This document shows positions 13,401 through 23,150 of a stretch of 64,000 bases of DNA, in pieces. Location of the stretch: NCBI GenBank assembly GCA_964016985.1, contig OZ024821.1, forward strand, positions 16,789,211-16,853,210, in the 5' to 3' direction. Source of the stretch: Anodontia alba. Its lineage: Eukaryota; Mollusca; Bivalvia; Lucinida; Lucinidae. The notes below the pieces were generated by a model. The model searched no databases, had not been told where the DNA came from, and saw only the letters and a program-made list of their open reading frames with translations. Made by a program: the position numbers and the translations under genes. Numbering within the stretch: position 1 is the stretch's first letter; each line of letters begins with the position of its first letter.

Positions 13401-16400
13401 TGATTTTGACCTCCTTAAAACCCACTTTTATATAGTAAAGCTGGGGTTTACTGGGGTATACATTATTTTTCTTATTTCTGCTCAAAACCATAAATTGTGG
13501 GTACTCGTTCTAACCGCCTCGACGAGGCGGTTCTAACGAGTACCCACAATCTATGTTTTGAGCAGAAATATGAAAAATATCAGATTTTTTATCTGAAATT
13601 TTCATTTTTTTTTGGTGCTAAAATTTTCAGTATATTTCAATAGGCGTGTTTTCGTAATGGCAAACGCGCAGGCTGATCTGAATCTTCGCTGGGCGCACAT
13701 ATCTGGGGTTACGTTTTCTGACGTTGCGGCGCCTTTAATAATATTACAATCGAGCCTCAATGGCTCGAACATCTTTAGGACCATAGAAATTTGTTCGAGA
13801 TATGGGAAGTTAGAGCCACTGAGGGTTAATCATGCCGCAAGGTCAGGAAGCAAATGGAGATAATTTAAGGAAACCTTTTCGATCTTCTCCACAATAACGG
13901 TATGTTGAGTGTTCTCATTAGAATCGCCTCGATGATTCTTATGATTACACACAACATTAAATTTTATGAGAAAATGAGAAAAGTTCCCTACAGATTTCTT
14001 TCTTGAGCTATCGGAAGAATTTCATAGGGACTCAGAAATGAGTCCGAATTAGCCATGATAAACGAGCCATCAGTGTTCGAGCTAAGCAGCACAAAAAAAC
14101 ATGTCTATATAATTTTGACCCCCTTAAACCCCTTTTATACAGGAAAACAGGGGTTTACAGGTTATACATTATTTTTTCTTAATTCTGCTCAAAAACATAG
14201 ATTGTGGGTGTTTGTTAGAACCGCCTTGCCGAGGGGGTTCTAACGTATACCCACAATCTATGTTTCGGGCAGAAATATGGAAAATATCAGAGTTTTTATC
14301 TGAAAAGTTTCAATTTTTGGAGGTGTGATTTTCTACATATATTTGAATAGGCGTGTTTTTGTGACGTAATGGAGGTTCCACTGTATATGGATTTATTTTA
14401 TTAGATTCTTGGATGTGCCATTTGTACGACGCTTACGAAATGCACATGATTAACTTGAATGTATGGTTGGAGGGGACGGCTTGTGAGTCACAATGGAACA
14501 GAGTTTTCACCGGCGGACAAAATACTGATTACCCACAATGGAATAGAGTTTTCACCGGCGGACAAAATACTGATTACCAGGGTTGTGACGGCCAATGTTA
14601 CTGCTGCTCAAGAAGTAAGTGATAGCTTTAATTATGTTTAACTCTTAATATGCAGATATCGAAATTAGTCTGTGGCGAATATTTTTCATATATTAATGTC
14701 AAATAAATGATACAAAATCATGATCGGAGTCGCACAGATGCTTATTAAATGATATAAAGGATTTGAGACGTCTGCCGTTCAAAATGTGTGAGAGGCATGA
14801 ATCTCTCCATTTCCAGTCAGAATGCAATTCAAATTTCTGTCGTAAACATGATTTTTAGTTCTTCTCGAGAAGTAAAAATGTATATTTCATTCGTGGCTAC
14901 GCCACTCAAGAAATACATACTTTTTCACATCGCTCGATGAAATAAAAGTCATATTTACGGCAAATTTGAATAGCCCCTATATATTTTGTGTTATTTATAG
15001 GACTTAAGAGAAACGGAAACAACTCGCCTGGAAAGTTGAAACCAAAATAAGTAGTTTACTTATTTCAATCGAAAGGTATACTAGTTGGGAAAGGAAATAC
15101 GTTTGAAATATCGTCTGTTGGTGATTTTATGAAGCCGCATTACGAAAACACGCCTATTCAAATATATTGAAAATTTCACCTCCAAAAATTGAAAATTTTC
15201 AGATAAAAAACTCTAATATTTTTTTTTTTTTCATAATTCTGCTCAAAACACAGATTGTGGGTACTTGTTAGAACCGCCTGAATACATGTTCTAAGCAGAA
15301 ATAAGAAAAAATAATGTATACCCCTGTAAACCCCAGTTTTAGAATATAAAAGTGGGGTTTAAGGGGGTCAAAATTATATAGGCATGTTTTTGTGATGGGC
15401 CAATCAATTGTAATTTGCCCCTTTCGTCCAAACGCATTATGTACTGCATTTCTCTAAGCAGACTTTGGCAAAACATGTAGACCAAGATCAGACGCCGCCG
15501 AACGCAGCATCTGACTAGCGTCGATACTGTTTGCCATTCTCCAGGAATTTAAACAGCACTAACACGTAGTAATGTGGCTTTTTTTAACTTTCATTTTTAA
15601 CTTTCATTACGAAAACCCGCCTATATGAATATATTGAAAATTTCAATACGTAAAGCTGATAGTTTTCCGCGGTTTCATCGGAGTGTTTATGATTGTGTAT
15701 GTAGTGAACCCTGTGTAGACCGAACTTATGTTTGCAATTTGGAGCTGAATCAAAATTTATATATTTATATGAGTGTTTAATATCATAATGTTATCATGTT
15801 CATTTGCTATATATGTACATATCATATACCGAAATAAATTAGTCATGCTAACAAAAAACCTTGATTCACCAACGAACTTTAGCAATTTGATCTGGACATT
15901 TGCTAGGGCGCATTTTGCAATAAGGTCATTTTTATTATATTAGAGGTTTTAGTTATAGAATACGATCAGTTATTATTTACTTCGGATATGTACAAATGTA
16001 CAACTTGTTTGCTTTAGGAAAACTTGCCAAGTGTTTATTGCTATATCATTCCAACGCCCCGTCAGTATACACGTTTCAAGCAGTTGAACTCTTTAAAGAA
16101 AAAGTTTTTACATTTTCATTACACAAACATGCCTATATAAATTTTGACCCCTTTAAACCCCACTTTTATATAGTAAAACTGGGGTTTACAGGGGTATACA
16201 TTATATTTCTTATTTTCTTAAAAGCGTAGATTGTGGTTACTCGATAGAACCGCCTCGAAAAAGTGGTTCTAACGAGTAACCACAATCCATGTTTTGAGTT
16301 TTTTTTTATTAATCTTATTTCTAGTTATTGAAGGTGACATTTTCTGTATATCTTGATAGGCGTATTTTCGTAATGAATAAACTTCTGAGCAGGAATCCGT

Positions 16401-17686
16401 CGGATTTATTTTCCTTTCGGCGTCTCAAAACATTGACATTTTTGGTAGCATTTGTAACATTTTGATGACAGAGTTGGAATTATAAGGAATGAATTATCAT
16501 TACAAAAACATGCCTTTTCAAATAAATTGAAAGTTTTACCACCGAAAAAATGAAAATTTGCAGCTAAAAACATCTGAATGTTTTCATAACATACATCGTT
16601 GGTACTCATTAGACTGGCAACTGTCTAACTGATATTTGACTCAGCAAAAAGTATAAAAAATCCTATCCTTTACAATATCTTTCTCTCTGTTTTGGTTGAT
16701 GGGTACATGTAAGGGGGATGATACATGCTGAAAAAAAGTCAAGAAGGAGTGCTTTACCTTTGTTACATTTTAACTGAAACTCCTAGCCATAGGTTACACA
16801 CCCCTCTCAATTTCTCTTTAGACTACAATTCTAAGACATCAAAGGTGTCTCACCTGCTACAGTTCCGTTGGCCTAAACCAGATCCAGATTTCGATGGAAT
16901 GTGACAGCCACTTGAGTCAGCAACAGATCTTGGGATTTTCATGTCCTCTTCATCACTTCGAAAACACATGACAGTGCCCTCCATATGACATCCCAAAATT
17001 TCCTCCTGTTCAGGATCACAATGGAATGACCGACCGACTTGTTGTAGCACTCCACCAGCCAAATAGTTCACTACAGAATCTTTTACTATCTAGAATTTGT
17101 CTCCTCCAGGAACCTCCTGTATCCTGAAATAAAATGAACAATGCAGTCTTTTTTTACCTTACACTGTATACAACATCTACTCCGTACACTCTAATTTTAG
17201 ATAGGCCTATTTTTCAGGATACTAAAATAATGTGACGTCAATAATAGTCTGGTTCCAGCCATGGGGCGAGGCTAGGTACTCGTCAGAACCGCCTCTATCG
17301 AGTACCCACAATCTATGTTTTCGTGCAAAAATAAAAAAAAATAATGTATAGCCCTGTAAACCCGAGTTTTACTATATAAAAAATAGGGTTTATGGGGGTC
17401 AAAATTACATAGGCATGTGTTCGTAATGTTATGTTGTGGGTTTTATCGACATTTGTACTCCGGCGAATCATTCACAGACATAACAACAAGCTATTAGGGC
17501 TATATTCAGTTTATGAGTGATTCGCCAGAATTTACATATCGTATATGTATAAAACGCATAGAAATAAAATTTATTCTTATAATAAGTTATTTATAAAACT
17601 AATACACGTTCATTTTATTGTTTCTTGCAGGTGTTGCGCAAGCGGATTTTATTGACGTTTCCATAAAGACCAAAACACTGACGTAG
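4313..17686 (+). CDS. Unrecognised cysteine-rich protein, last five exons (5' end not found)
   Basis: Coding blocks 4313-4467, 6065-6246, 12052-12252, 14405-14614 and 17631-17686 each have AG/GT borders, and their phases (2, 1, 1, 1) join without a stop for 267 codons before TAG at 17684. The first two blocks encode an acidic, aromatic-rich region that looks like a beta-sandwich and has few cysteines (C in DGCAND and HEYCGYD). Blocks three and four encode two diverged copies of one module: W-x-C-H, then W, A-C, R-V-[YF]-T-[AG]-G-Q-N, Y-x-G-C-x3-C-x-C-C. A short hydrophilic tail follows. The paired cysteines suggest a secreted or extracellular protein, but no signal peptide is visible because the 5' exons were not located. 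I do not recognise the family. Introns of 1.6, 5.8, 2.2 and 3.0 kb are filled with small transposons. The gene structure is well supported; the function is unknown. Confidence 0.75.
4888..5166 (+). mobile_element. Family A element
   Basis: Nearly intact, with a perfect central palindrome (CCTCGCTGAGG at its tip). GAT lies on both sides, a possible short target duplication. In intron a-b of gene 1. Confidence 0.85.
5347..5617 (+). mobile_element. Family A element, diverged
   Basis: The central palindrome is eroded (GATTTGCCTCTGCGATGTGG). It is followed directly by a decayed family B element. Confidence 0.8.
5620..5900 (+). mobile_element. Family B remnant
   Basis: Retains TATGTTGAATGTATTCATTA, GAGCTATCGGAAGAATTTCG and AACGAGCGACGG; ends lost. 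Confidence 0.6.
5941..6023. repeat. Hairpin core: GTAGACCCAGATCAGAC stem
   Basis: GACAAACAGTGTAGACCC and its complement surround GATCAGACGCCG...CGGCGTCTGATC, making a near-perfect palindrome. The outer arms GACAAACAG/CTGTTTGTC also pair. It lies 41 bp before gene 1 exon b. Confidence 0.85.
6065..6246 (+). CDS. Gene 1 exon b
   Basis: Acceptor tttttgacag and donor GTATGT. It reads WNLRKFYINLEFDGCAND, then a GYLVVIDAEN strand and ending SQSDDGALWDLTT. Alternating hydrophobic residues suggest beta strands. The phase matches exon a (2 nt carried in) and exon c (1 nt carried out). Confidence 0.75.
6250..7720. other. Gene 1 intron b-c, left part
   Basis: Dispersed-repeat copies (6405-6650, 7225-7340) and a T-rich tract at 6806-6838. 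The lysine/arginine-rich minus-strand ORFs at 6765-7098 translate that tract. Confidence 0.5.
7722..8099 (+). mobile_element. Family B element
   Basis: Starts GCAGTCGAAATCCAATGGC and ends TTGAGGGTCGCCTGTA. The central hairpin has an extra repeat of GATTCTAATGAGTAC. Confidence 0.8.
8218..8541. mobile_element. Family C (CAGTCGACTCTCG-ended) element
   Basis: Ends TACGGTCGACTCTCGTTATC and CGAGGGTCGACTGTA. The centre is a hairpin TGTGGAAAAGAGG/CCTCTTTTCCACA. TA flanks. Confidence 0.85.
8683..8962 (-). mobile_element. Family A element
   Basis: Both ends present; the start has TATTACGAAAGCAAGCC instead of CATTACG. The central palindrome is mismatched on one side. Confidence 0.85.
9566..9713. repeat. 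Tandem GTGATATCAC / AAATCGATTT palindromes, left array
   Basis: The alternation of GTGATATCAC with CAAAATCGATTTTG is repeated about five times, so nearly every 12-bp step is itself a palindrome. Confidence 0.9.
9745..10003 (+). pseudogene. C-terminal remnant of a retroelement polyprotein
   Basis: Coding resemblance runs NKLLTAKLLNQGYRYHKLSKAF, then after a one-base shift near 9820, FYRRHSDLVSKFNIGLKSLL up to RKIILRYKKIGYN, with TGA at 10001. The 'LLT.KLLNQGY..KL...F.KFY.RH.DLV' pattern matches, from memory, C-terminal regions of RT-bearing mobile-element proteins in bivalves and corals. The upstream RT part is absent. Confidence 0.45.
10004..11000 (+). mobile_element. 3' region of the same retroelement, interrupted by a family A element
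   Basis: It continues from the broken coding tail with GT-rich sequence. Text such as TTACTGTTGGTTTTCGTTT and GACCGTTCCAAGGCGG is recognisably shared with 35150-35780. A family A element (10235-10513) splits it. The right boundary is uncertain. Confidence 0.5.
10235..10513 (+). mobile_element. Family A element inserted in retroelement 3' region
   Basis: Intact ends and a perfect central stem. Retroelement-like sequence continues on both sides, so it inserted later. Confidence 0.85.
11706..11925. repeat. Tandem GTGATATCAC palindromes, right array
   Basis: About nine units of TAGTGATATCACTAA-type palindrome, more diverged than the left array and in the opposite overall orientation. Confidence 0.9.
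12052..12252 (+). CDS. Gene 1 exon c, first copy of the cysteine module
   Basis: Acceptor gacatgtag (weak pyrimidine tract) and donor GTAAAG. It encodes the first module copy: GIWTCHED, a spacer, GIWNETYACERE, GRVYTAGQNANYPGC and CPCC. Seven cysteines fall in the last 50 residues. It begins about 90 bp to the right of the end of the GATATC palindrome array. Confidence 0.75.
12545..12652. repeat. 108-bp ACGTC palindrome, second copy
   Basis: Same length and centre position as the copy at 41610, with scattered mismatches in both arms. In the intron between gene 1 exons c and d. Confidence 0.85.
12670..12739. repeat. ACGTC palindrome, third and shorter
   Basis: ACAACGTCGTTACAACGTC arm, AA centre at 12704, complement to 12739. 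It shares the word pattern but not the outer ends of the 108-bp type. Confidence 0.8.
13158..13194. repeat. (CT)n microsatellite
   Basis: CT-rich run with TTTC interruptions, then clean CT units. Confidence 0.95.
13380..13659 (+). mobile_element. Family A element
   Basis: Central stem CCGCCTCGACGAGGCGG intact. A family B element begins 85 bp downstream. Confidence 0.85.
13745..14387 (+). mobile_element. Family B (CAGTCGAAC-ended, TA-flanked) element, interrupted
   Basis: Family B is about 350 bp. Ends are TACAGTCGAACCTCAATGG and its complement; the centre is a palindrome with ATTAGAATCGCCTCGATG, and the arms hold 'GCCACTGAGGGTTAATCAT' and GAGCTATCGGAAGA. CAGT ends next to TA suggest a pogo/Tigger-type (Tc1/mariner) element. 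This copy is split by the family A element at 14086-14371. Confidence 0.8.
14086..14371 (+). mobile_element. Family A element nested in family B
   Basis: The right end (GTGTTTTTGTGACGTAATG) is followed by GAGGTTCCACTGTA, the lost terminus of the interrupted family B copy. It lies 33 bp before gene 1 exon d. Confidence 0.85.
14405..14614 (+). CDS. Gene 1 exon d, second copy of the cysteine module with internal duplication
   Basis: Borders are ttattttattag and GTAAGT. It shares W-x-C-H, A-C, NRVFTGGQNTDY and G-C-x3-C-x-C-C with exon c. A 45-bp unit (14489-14533 and 14534-14578) is repeated in tandem with one synonymous difference. The loop WNRVFTGGQNTDY is therefore present twice, while the downstream GC/CCC cluster is single. 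Confidence 0.75.
14489..14578 (+). repeat. 45-bp exact tandem duplication inside exon d
   Basis: Two adjacent 45-bp units starting CACAATGGAA and ending TGATTACC. They differ at one position (AAC/AAT, both Asn). The duplication adds exactly 15 codons. Confidence 0.95.
15138..15397 (-). mobile_element. Family A element lacking one arm of the central stem
   Basis: Ends are good, but the central palindrome is deleted from GAACCGCC to the next arm. Confidence 0.8.
15605..15645 (-). mobile_element. Family A terminal fragment
   Basis: Only CATTACGAAAACCCGCC and about 24 bases after it are preserved. Confidence 0.6.
16117..16375 (+). mobile_element. Family A element
   Basis: It begins with a CATTAC variant of the left end. 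The central arms are partly mismatched. Confidence 0.8.
16499..16620 (-). mobile_element. Family A fragment
   Basis: The terminal 60 bp and a remnant of the centre (GGTACTCATTAGA) are present; the other half is lost. Confidence 0.6.
16854..17089 (-). CDS. Isolated candidate exon on the minus strand, inside the last intron of gene 1
   Basis: The minus strand is open for 78 codons from acceptor ttctag to donor GTGAGA (phase 2 out). The peptide contains NYLAGGVLQQVGRSFHCD, EEILGCHMEGTVMCF and SGCHIPSKSGSGLGQRNCSR. It is cysteine- and glycine-containing, with no low-complexity run. No neighbouring exon was found on this strand, so it may be an orphan exon, a decayed gene fragment or chance. Product not recognised. 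Confidence 0.35.
17270..17428 (-). mobile_element. Family A right half
   Basis: Starts at the central palindrome (GGTACTCGTCAGAACCGCC) and runs to GTTCGTAATG. In the last intron of gene 1. Confidence 0.7.
17631..17686 (+). CDS. Gene 1 terminal exon
   Basis: A strong acceptor (ttattgtttcttgcag) is followed in the required phase by 17 codons ending KTKTLT and TAG at 17684-17686. No cysteines and no membrane segment. It is short, so the assignment rests on phase agreement and acceptor quality. Confidence 0.6.
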
Positions 17687-17689
17687 GAT

Positions 17690-18210
17690 TTCCAGCAGTA
17701 ATGAAAATATCCTAAGATGACTGGATACACCAGAAGTAATGTTTGCTGGGGGAGACAATATCTGCATACATGATTATGCGAAACTTTCAAAACTGGGGGC
17801 TTGGCACCGAGGTTATAATTTTTTCTCAGCTAAGCGGAGCATGAAATTTTCTCTGCTAATAAATATGAATATTCCATCAATAGTTGGCATTTTCGGTACT
17901 GTTGTACGGTATCGGAGACCACGATCGTGCACGCTTTTATGTTTTTAGTGTTTGCTTTTTTCTTTCCCTCCACACAACGCAATATAAGTACCGTTACTGT
18001 TTTCTCCATGATAGTGCTAGCTGCGAAATTATGGAAACATAGACTTGATATATTATACGCCATTTTGTACAAGAGGGCTATCTTTTGCGACTTCCTGTTT
18101 GTCTTCCAGCACGGGAAGCAAACTCTTTCCTTTGAGAGTAGACCCCTTTTCAGAAGAGGACAAAATAAGTTTGGCAGAATTGTTTCCCTGAAAAAGTGTA
18201 TCGGTTCCCC
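17690..18210. other. Region after gene 1
   Basis: A dispersed-repeat unit at 18075-18215. No polyadenylation signal could be assigned with confidence. No exon seen. Confidence 0.4.
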
Positions 18211-18425
18211 TTAACTATTTCGGCGTCAAATTTCAAACGACCTTTGTCGTCTGTTTTTTTTTTATTTCAACAAACTATCATTTGGAAATACGTTTATATG
18301 TAAGCTTGAAAGACTGAATGTCAAACAGCGTAGATCCAGATGAGACGGCTTATTGAGCCGTCTCATCTGGATCAATGCTATTTGCAAAGGCCTATTATTA
18401 TTGCCTGTGGCAGTGAAAGAGTTAA
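18211..18425. mobile_element. TTAA-flanked element, type 2
   Basis: TTAACTATTTCGGCGTCAAA to GTGGCAGTGAAAGAGTTAA, the ends being inverted. The core is a GATGAGACGGC hairpin at 18320-18386. Confidence 0.7.
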
Positions 18426-19430
18426 AGATGGGTAAATGATACAGCCGTAACACATTTTATTATGTAAGAGATAGTAACCATGTTTAATTTGTTTGTATTT
18501 TGGTCTAGGTTTCTATCTCTCCATCCAAAGCAACTAGAACCATCAAACTATAGATATCTAGAACTGTGCTTTTTTCAAACTTTAAAGTTTATAGATGATA
18601 CAATCGCAGCTCCTTGTATCGTGTTAAAAACTTCCCTTATCTGTTCTCTTCTGTTTTGTCCATTTTTGGGGGCGGTTACCAAACTGCCGCCAGAATTAAC
18701 ATACCACATTTCAACAGTCCGTTTTCTTGTTTCTCGCTTAAGTTGAAAACGCTTGATTCTGCCTTTAATCAGATTAATCATATACATTTTAACGCTTGTA
18801 AATAGCAGATAAATAAACAGAACAGAAGAAAAGTTCAAACTTTTTGAGAAATAAGATTTTGATCATACTGAGCACACTACATGTATTGGTGGACGAATAT
18901 GAATACCCCAGTAAAACGCGCCAACTCTGCAGTGTAGTGTTTAAAGTTCTGCCTGAGCCGTGGTCCTACTAAACACCAAAAAGAATATTTTCCATTGAAA
19001 AGGACCGGCAACTGCCCCAATCAGCACTTTCAGTGCTTTGATTTGTTCTGTCCATGTAGTAAAGTAGTAGAATTTTCGTCAACCTTTTTTTCTTTCTTAG
19101 GATCAGAGAGTTGAACTTTAAGAGGATACAATCACGGTTCCTTGTATCGTGTAACATAAAGTGGTCACACTTGCATACTTGTATGTAGTCTCCTTTAGGC
19201 GACAGACTAACATTATTTTTCCTTGTTTATTTTATACATTTTGCAAAGGTTCTACAACCCACAACTTTTTGTTTTAACTTTTACCACTCTCTAGGCTAAT
19301 TCAGCAAACAACAAATAGATGATATTTTTTCAAGAAAACAGGACTTGACATTTGATGCACATTGTCTCCAATGAAGACAATTTGCATGAAATTCCAAAAT
19401 CATTTTTCTGGGAAAAGTAAGAAAACTGTT

Positions 19431-19679
19431 CATCACGAAAACACACCTATATATACTTGACCCCCATAAACTCACTTTTTATACAGTAAAACTAGTGTTT
19501 ACATTAATTTTCTTATTTCTGCTCAAAAAAATAGATTGTGGGTACTCGTTAGAACCGCCTCTCCGAGGCGGTTCTAACAAGTACCCAAAATCTATGTTTT
19601 GAGCAGAAATATGAAAAGTAGAATTTTTCATCTGAAAGTTTTCTGGTAAAATTCTCAATATAGACGTGTTTTCGTAATG
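19431..19679 (+). mobile_element. Family A element
   Basis: Shortened left hairpin and perfect central stem CCGCCTCTCCGAGGCGG. Confidence 0.8.
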
Positions 19680-20500
19680 TCAGTATGTCGTCTCTGAAAA
19701 TGCACCCAGAATGCTAAGCGTTCAAGCGGTCAATATTTAATTTAAACAGTATTTTATTTGTATAATTCTTTACAGAAAATACAAACCAGACCATAGCATA
19801 TATGTTATATATGCAAAAGGGATCCAGAAGAAAGTCATCTGACTTATTTAGGTCTGTATCCCAACTACAATTAATAAGGTAAACTAAAAGTAAGTGATTA
19901 ACATAATCAGGAACGTAACAATCCGTCTTAATACATGAATATACTATTTGTTAATTTCCTGATAGGTAATACATACCAATAATTGATTGATCAATTCGCT
20001 CCACGGGGATCGGAGCTTATGTCTATTTGCACATGTGAGTAGGTTTTCAAGCATCAGTCCCGCAAGTCTTGCCACAAGTCCATAATCGGGGTCAAAGGAT
20101 CCAAAATTAAACGACAGGCTAATTGAAAAAAAAAAAAAAAAAAGAAAAAGAAAAAAGAGTGCCATTACACGGTGTATTTTGACGAAGAAATACTTATTAT
20201 TTGCCTGACAGCAGTCCCTCTTTTTTTTTTCAAAACAAGAAACGAATAGGTGGGTTGTGCCATGTAATCAGCTTCCGTCTCCTTAAAGACACTGACACAG
20301 GTCTTGCATGAAGTCATGGCAGGTTTAAGGGTAATTTGTACCCCAAATGATTTTCATATTCAGCGCAACCGCGCAAAATATTTAGCTTTACTTATCTACT
20401 GCAGAATTGCCTGAGTGATACATTTTGACCAATTATGGCATCACAGCAGGCCAAACACTTAAGAGACATAAAAAATGGACTATTCAATAATTGTCAGCAG
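19680..20500. other. No gene recognised
   Basis: AT-rich, with a poly-A run at 20125-20142. The ORF at 19944-20165 reads through that run. Confidence 0.5.
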
Positions 20501-20508
20501 TCATTGAA

Positions 20509-20582
20509 CTTTTGTACCATGTAGATAGAACGAAAAATGGATCTAAGATCCGTTTTTCATTCTGTCTACATGGTACAAAAGT
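20509..20582. repeat. 74-bp palindrome
   Basis: ACTTTTGTACCATGTAGA to TCTACATGGTACAAAAGT with the tip GGATCTAAGATCC. A single copy in the window. Confidence 0.85.
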
Positions 20583-20805
20583 AGAATTTTCATCAGTCTT
20601 CACTGAAGAACAGAGAGCTAAATGAACTGTGAAACTCAGTAAATCCTCATGACTTACTGCAAAACATTAACATTCCGCCATAAAGTCCACTTTTGGGACT
20701 ATCTGAAAGAGGTTTTATTATTGGGCCAGTCCTAATATCGAATATAGAATACAGTAAGTTTGCTTTTATGCAGTAGTTTCTTAAAATGCTTTGTGGAATG
20801 GAAAA

Positions 20806-20872
20806 CAGTGTTGGCCCTGATCAAACTGCTCCTTCAGGAGCAGTTTGATCTGGGTCAATACTGTTTGGAATG
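20806..20872. repeat. Hairpin core with variant stem
   Basis: The inner stem is GATCAAACTGCTCC / GGAGCAGTTTGATC, perfectly paired but different from most copies. Confidence 0.85.
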
Positions 20873-21162
20873 CAATTTTGTCAGAAAACTTGGGAAGCAT
20901 ATGGGACAAAAGCTGGTCTTAACAGTGGAGGTTGTAATGTCGAGTGGTAGTAATAGCAGAATTTTTCTGTATCTGTAAAATGTAAAGGGACAGGCAATAT
21001 GGGAAAAAGTATGTCTATCAAGATAGAATTTTCGAAGTGTAAGCGTTTGCTTCAGGTGTGATCAAAATCAAATAGCAGGTAGGAAAGTTATTGGAGTATA
21101 AATATTTGAAAACCACCCGCCATTTTTAAGCTTTGTGAATTCACGCAGCCCTAATTAAATAC

Positions 21163-21343
21163 AGTAGAACCTCGATAATTCAAACTCCAATAATTCAAAA
21201 TTCTCAATAATTCAAAATCATTTGGAAGTCCCGACTTAAATATATGTATGCATTTTAACCCTCAATTATTCAAAGTCTAAATAAATAAACAAAACGAAAC
21301 TGTTTGGCCCTTTTGACTTTGAATTATTGAGGTTCCGCTGTAT
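21163..21343. mobile_element. Family D (CAGTAGAACCTCG-ended) element
   Basis: TACAGTAGAACCTCGATAATT to AATTATTGAGGTTCCGCTGTA. The 25-bp ends closely resemble pogo/Tigger termini. 181 bp, no ORF. Confidence 0.85.
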
Positions 21344-21463
21344 ACATAATTAAAATAAACAGCATATAGATGGATATTTTGTCTTAATGCTTCTGAACAT
21401 GTTTCCTAAAATAGTGAGCAACTTATTTTCTAAAACAAATGCTTCGGTTATAAAACTAATACA

Positions 21464-21706
21464 GGGCCCAGTTGTTCAAAACTAACGATGTCGTTAGTTA
21501 ACGATTCGTTAAAATTTTAATTGAGTGATACGCAAATATGCTGAAATTTTTGGCTGAAAAAATGTGAGTAGTTTTACAATGCAAAAGCTACTCACATTTT
21601 TTCAGCAAAAAATATCAAAATATTGTGTATTGAATCCACTAAAACAGTTAACGAAATGACCCTTAACGAGCTCGTTAAGCTAACGACGCTTTGAACAACC
21701 GGGCCC
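21464..21706. mobile_element. GGGCCC-ended inverted-repeat element
   Basis: GGGCCCAGTTGTTCAAA at the left; TTTGAACAACCGGGCCC at the right. Internal stem CTGAAAAAATGTGAGTAG / CTACTCACATTTTTTCAG. 243 bp. Confidence 0.85.
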
Positions 21707-21709
21707 AGA

Positions 21710-23150
21710 AGTTTAAAGTTTAAATTATTTGACATATCATTAAATATTCAAAATGGCTGCGCCAATGTCGGCCCTTTTAAATCCTTCAAATAATAATAAC
21801 TTCAATATTTCTTGACCGATTTTGATCAGACTTGTATCATTTTTTTACGGTTTGGTAAGGCTCTTCGTTGTAAAATATGTTGCATACCATTTAACAAAAA
21901 ATTTCGAACGGTTTAATAGTTATTATTGTAAACATAGATGACTATATGAACTGTAGCGTCAGATAACGTACCTTCTGACATGTGCGCATATCGAAGATTC
22001 AAATAAATAAAATCTTAATCTTCGCGGGGCGCTCATGTCCGATGCTGTTTCTGACGTTTGGGCTCGTCTATACACGAATAGGAATCTGCGTTTTTATATC
22101 AGACTTATTGTCTGTAGTTCTGCTATATATATGTGGACCTTCCAATAATGATCACGTCTCCAAAACAATCACTTTATAGCAGGCAAGTTTGTGTTGAGGT
22201 TTTACGGCCCAGTCAACCCAATGGGGTCATGTCGAGCGCGGTCAATTTACCTAGCCACACGTTTACTGGGCAGGCTTAGTCCTCTAAGCAGTTTACCAGT
22301 ATTGTGCACATTTTTTCGCCAGACACTGACAACTGCCCTTCTTGAATCAGCGGAAGGGAGAGAATGACCGTAGAAAATATTTCATGATCAATCTCCACCA
22401 AAGAATGTTGCCGACCTCGGCGGCTTTATCCCATAGTGCAGTTTCACTAATGCGTAATGGCAACCTCCCTACAACAGCCAGGTTTGTTGTTTTCAAATGT
22501 TTGTTGTTGTAGTCAGGTTGCACTTTTGTATATTGTAGCATTCCTTCTCTCGTTTGATATTGTGTTTGCTTTATGGGCCGAAAATTTTAAATAAACTTCT
22601 TGCATGCTTGTCATTCAACTTCCCAACCCATCTACCGAAAGTGTAAATAAGGTTACTCCTGTTTGGGTTCAATAACTAAAATATGGTTCAAGTAGAGCAT
22701 GTTGAATTCAAAACCAAGCAAACGCAAGCTTATGTTTGCCGCCTTTTGAAACTCCTCCAAAGGTACCTACTATGTATACAGTTTGATAATATTGGAGCTC
22801 GACAAATGACCAAGTAAAAATACGGGAAAAGTGATAAATGTTGATCTGAGGACCGTAATCAAATCTCATGCACATCTTCAGACCATGACAAAAACACCTG
22901 TACAGTTTCAAAACGACCGGCATAAAAAGGTAGGAGGAGTTGCGAACACAAGATACAGAAACCACTATCTGCACACTTTGACAGTATCTGAGCCTGAAAA
23001 AGTGACCAAGTTCAAAACGCATAAAAAGTGATAAGAAATAGGTCTGATGATTATATCCAAGTCACATGCACATCTACAGACAATTACAAAAACAACAACA
23101 TCAACAACAAAAACAAAATACAAACAACATCTTTTTTTTTGTTTTGAGGA
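21710..23150. other. No gene recognised
   Basis: Includes GAACGGTTTAATAGTTATTA-type text, a CGCATATCGAAGATTC half-site at 21985 and a diffuse duplicated stretch with 'CTTCAGACCATGACAAAAAC' at 22870 and 23070. Confidence 0.4.
22195..22300 (+). repeat. TTTACGGCCCAGTCAACCCA dispersed repeat
   Basis: The same text recurs at 23148-23190 and 23515-23612 (CAGTCA...ATGTCGAGC...GTCAGTTTACCTAGCC...CTGGGCAGGCTTA). It may be a SINE-like unit; no tRNA-type promoter was recognised. Confidence 0.6.

Noticed and set aside
19771..19850. Possible alternative last exon of gene 1 after tctttacag
   Set aside because: The peptide has no resemblance to the module and the exon at 17631 already gives a phase-consistent stop.
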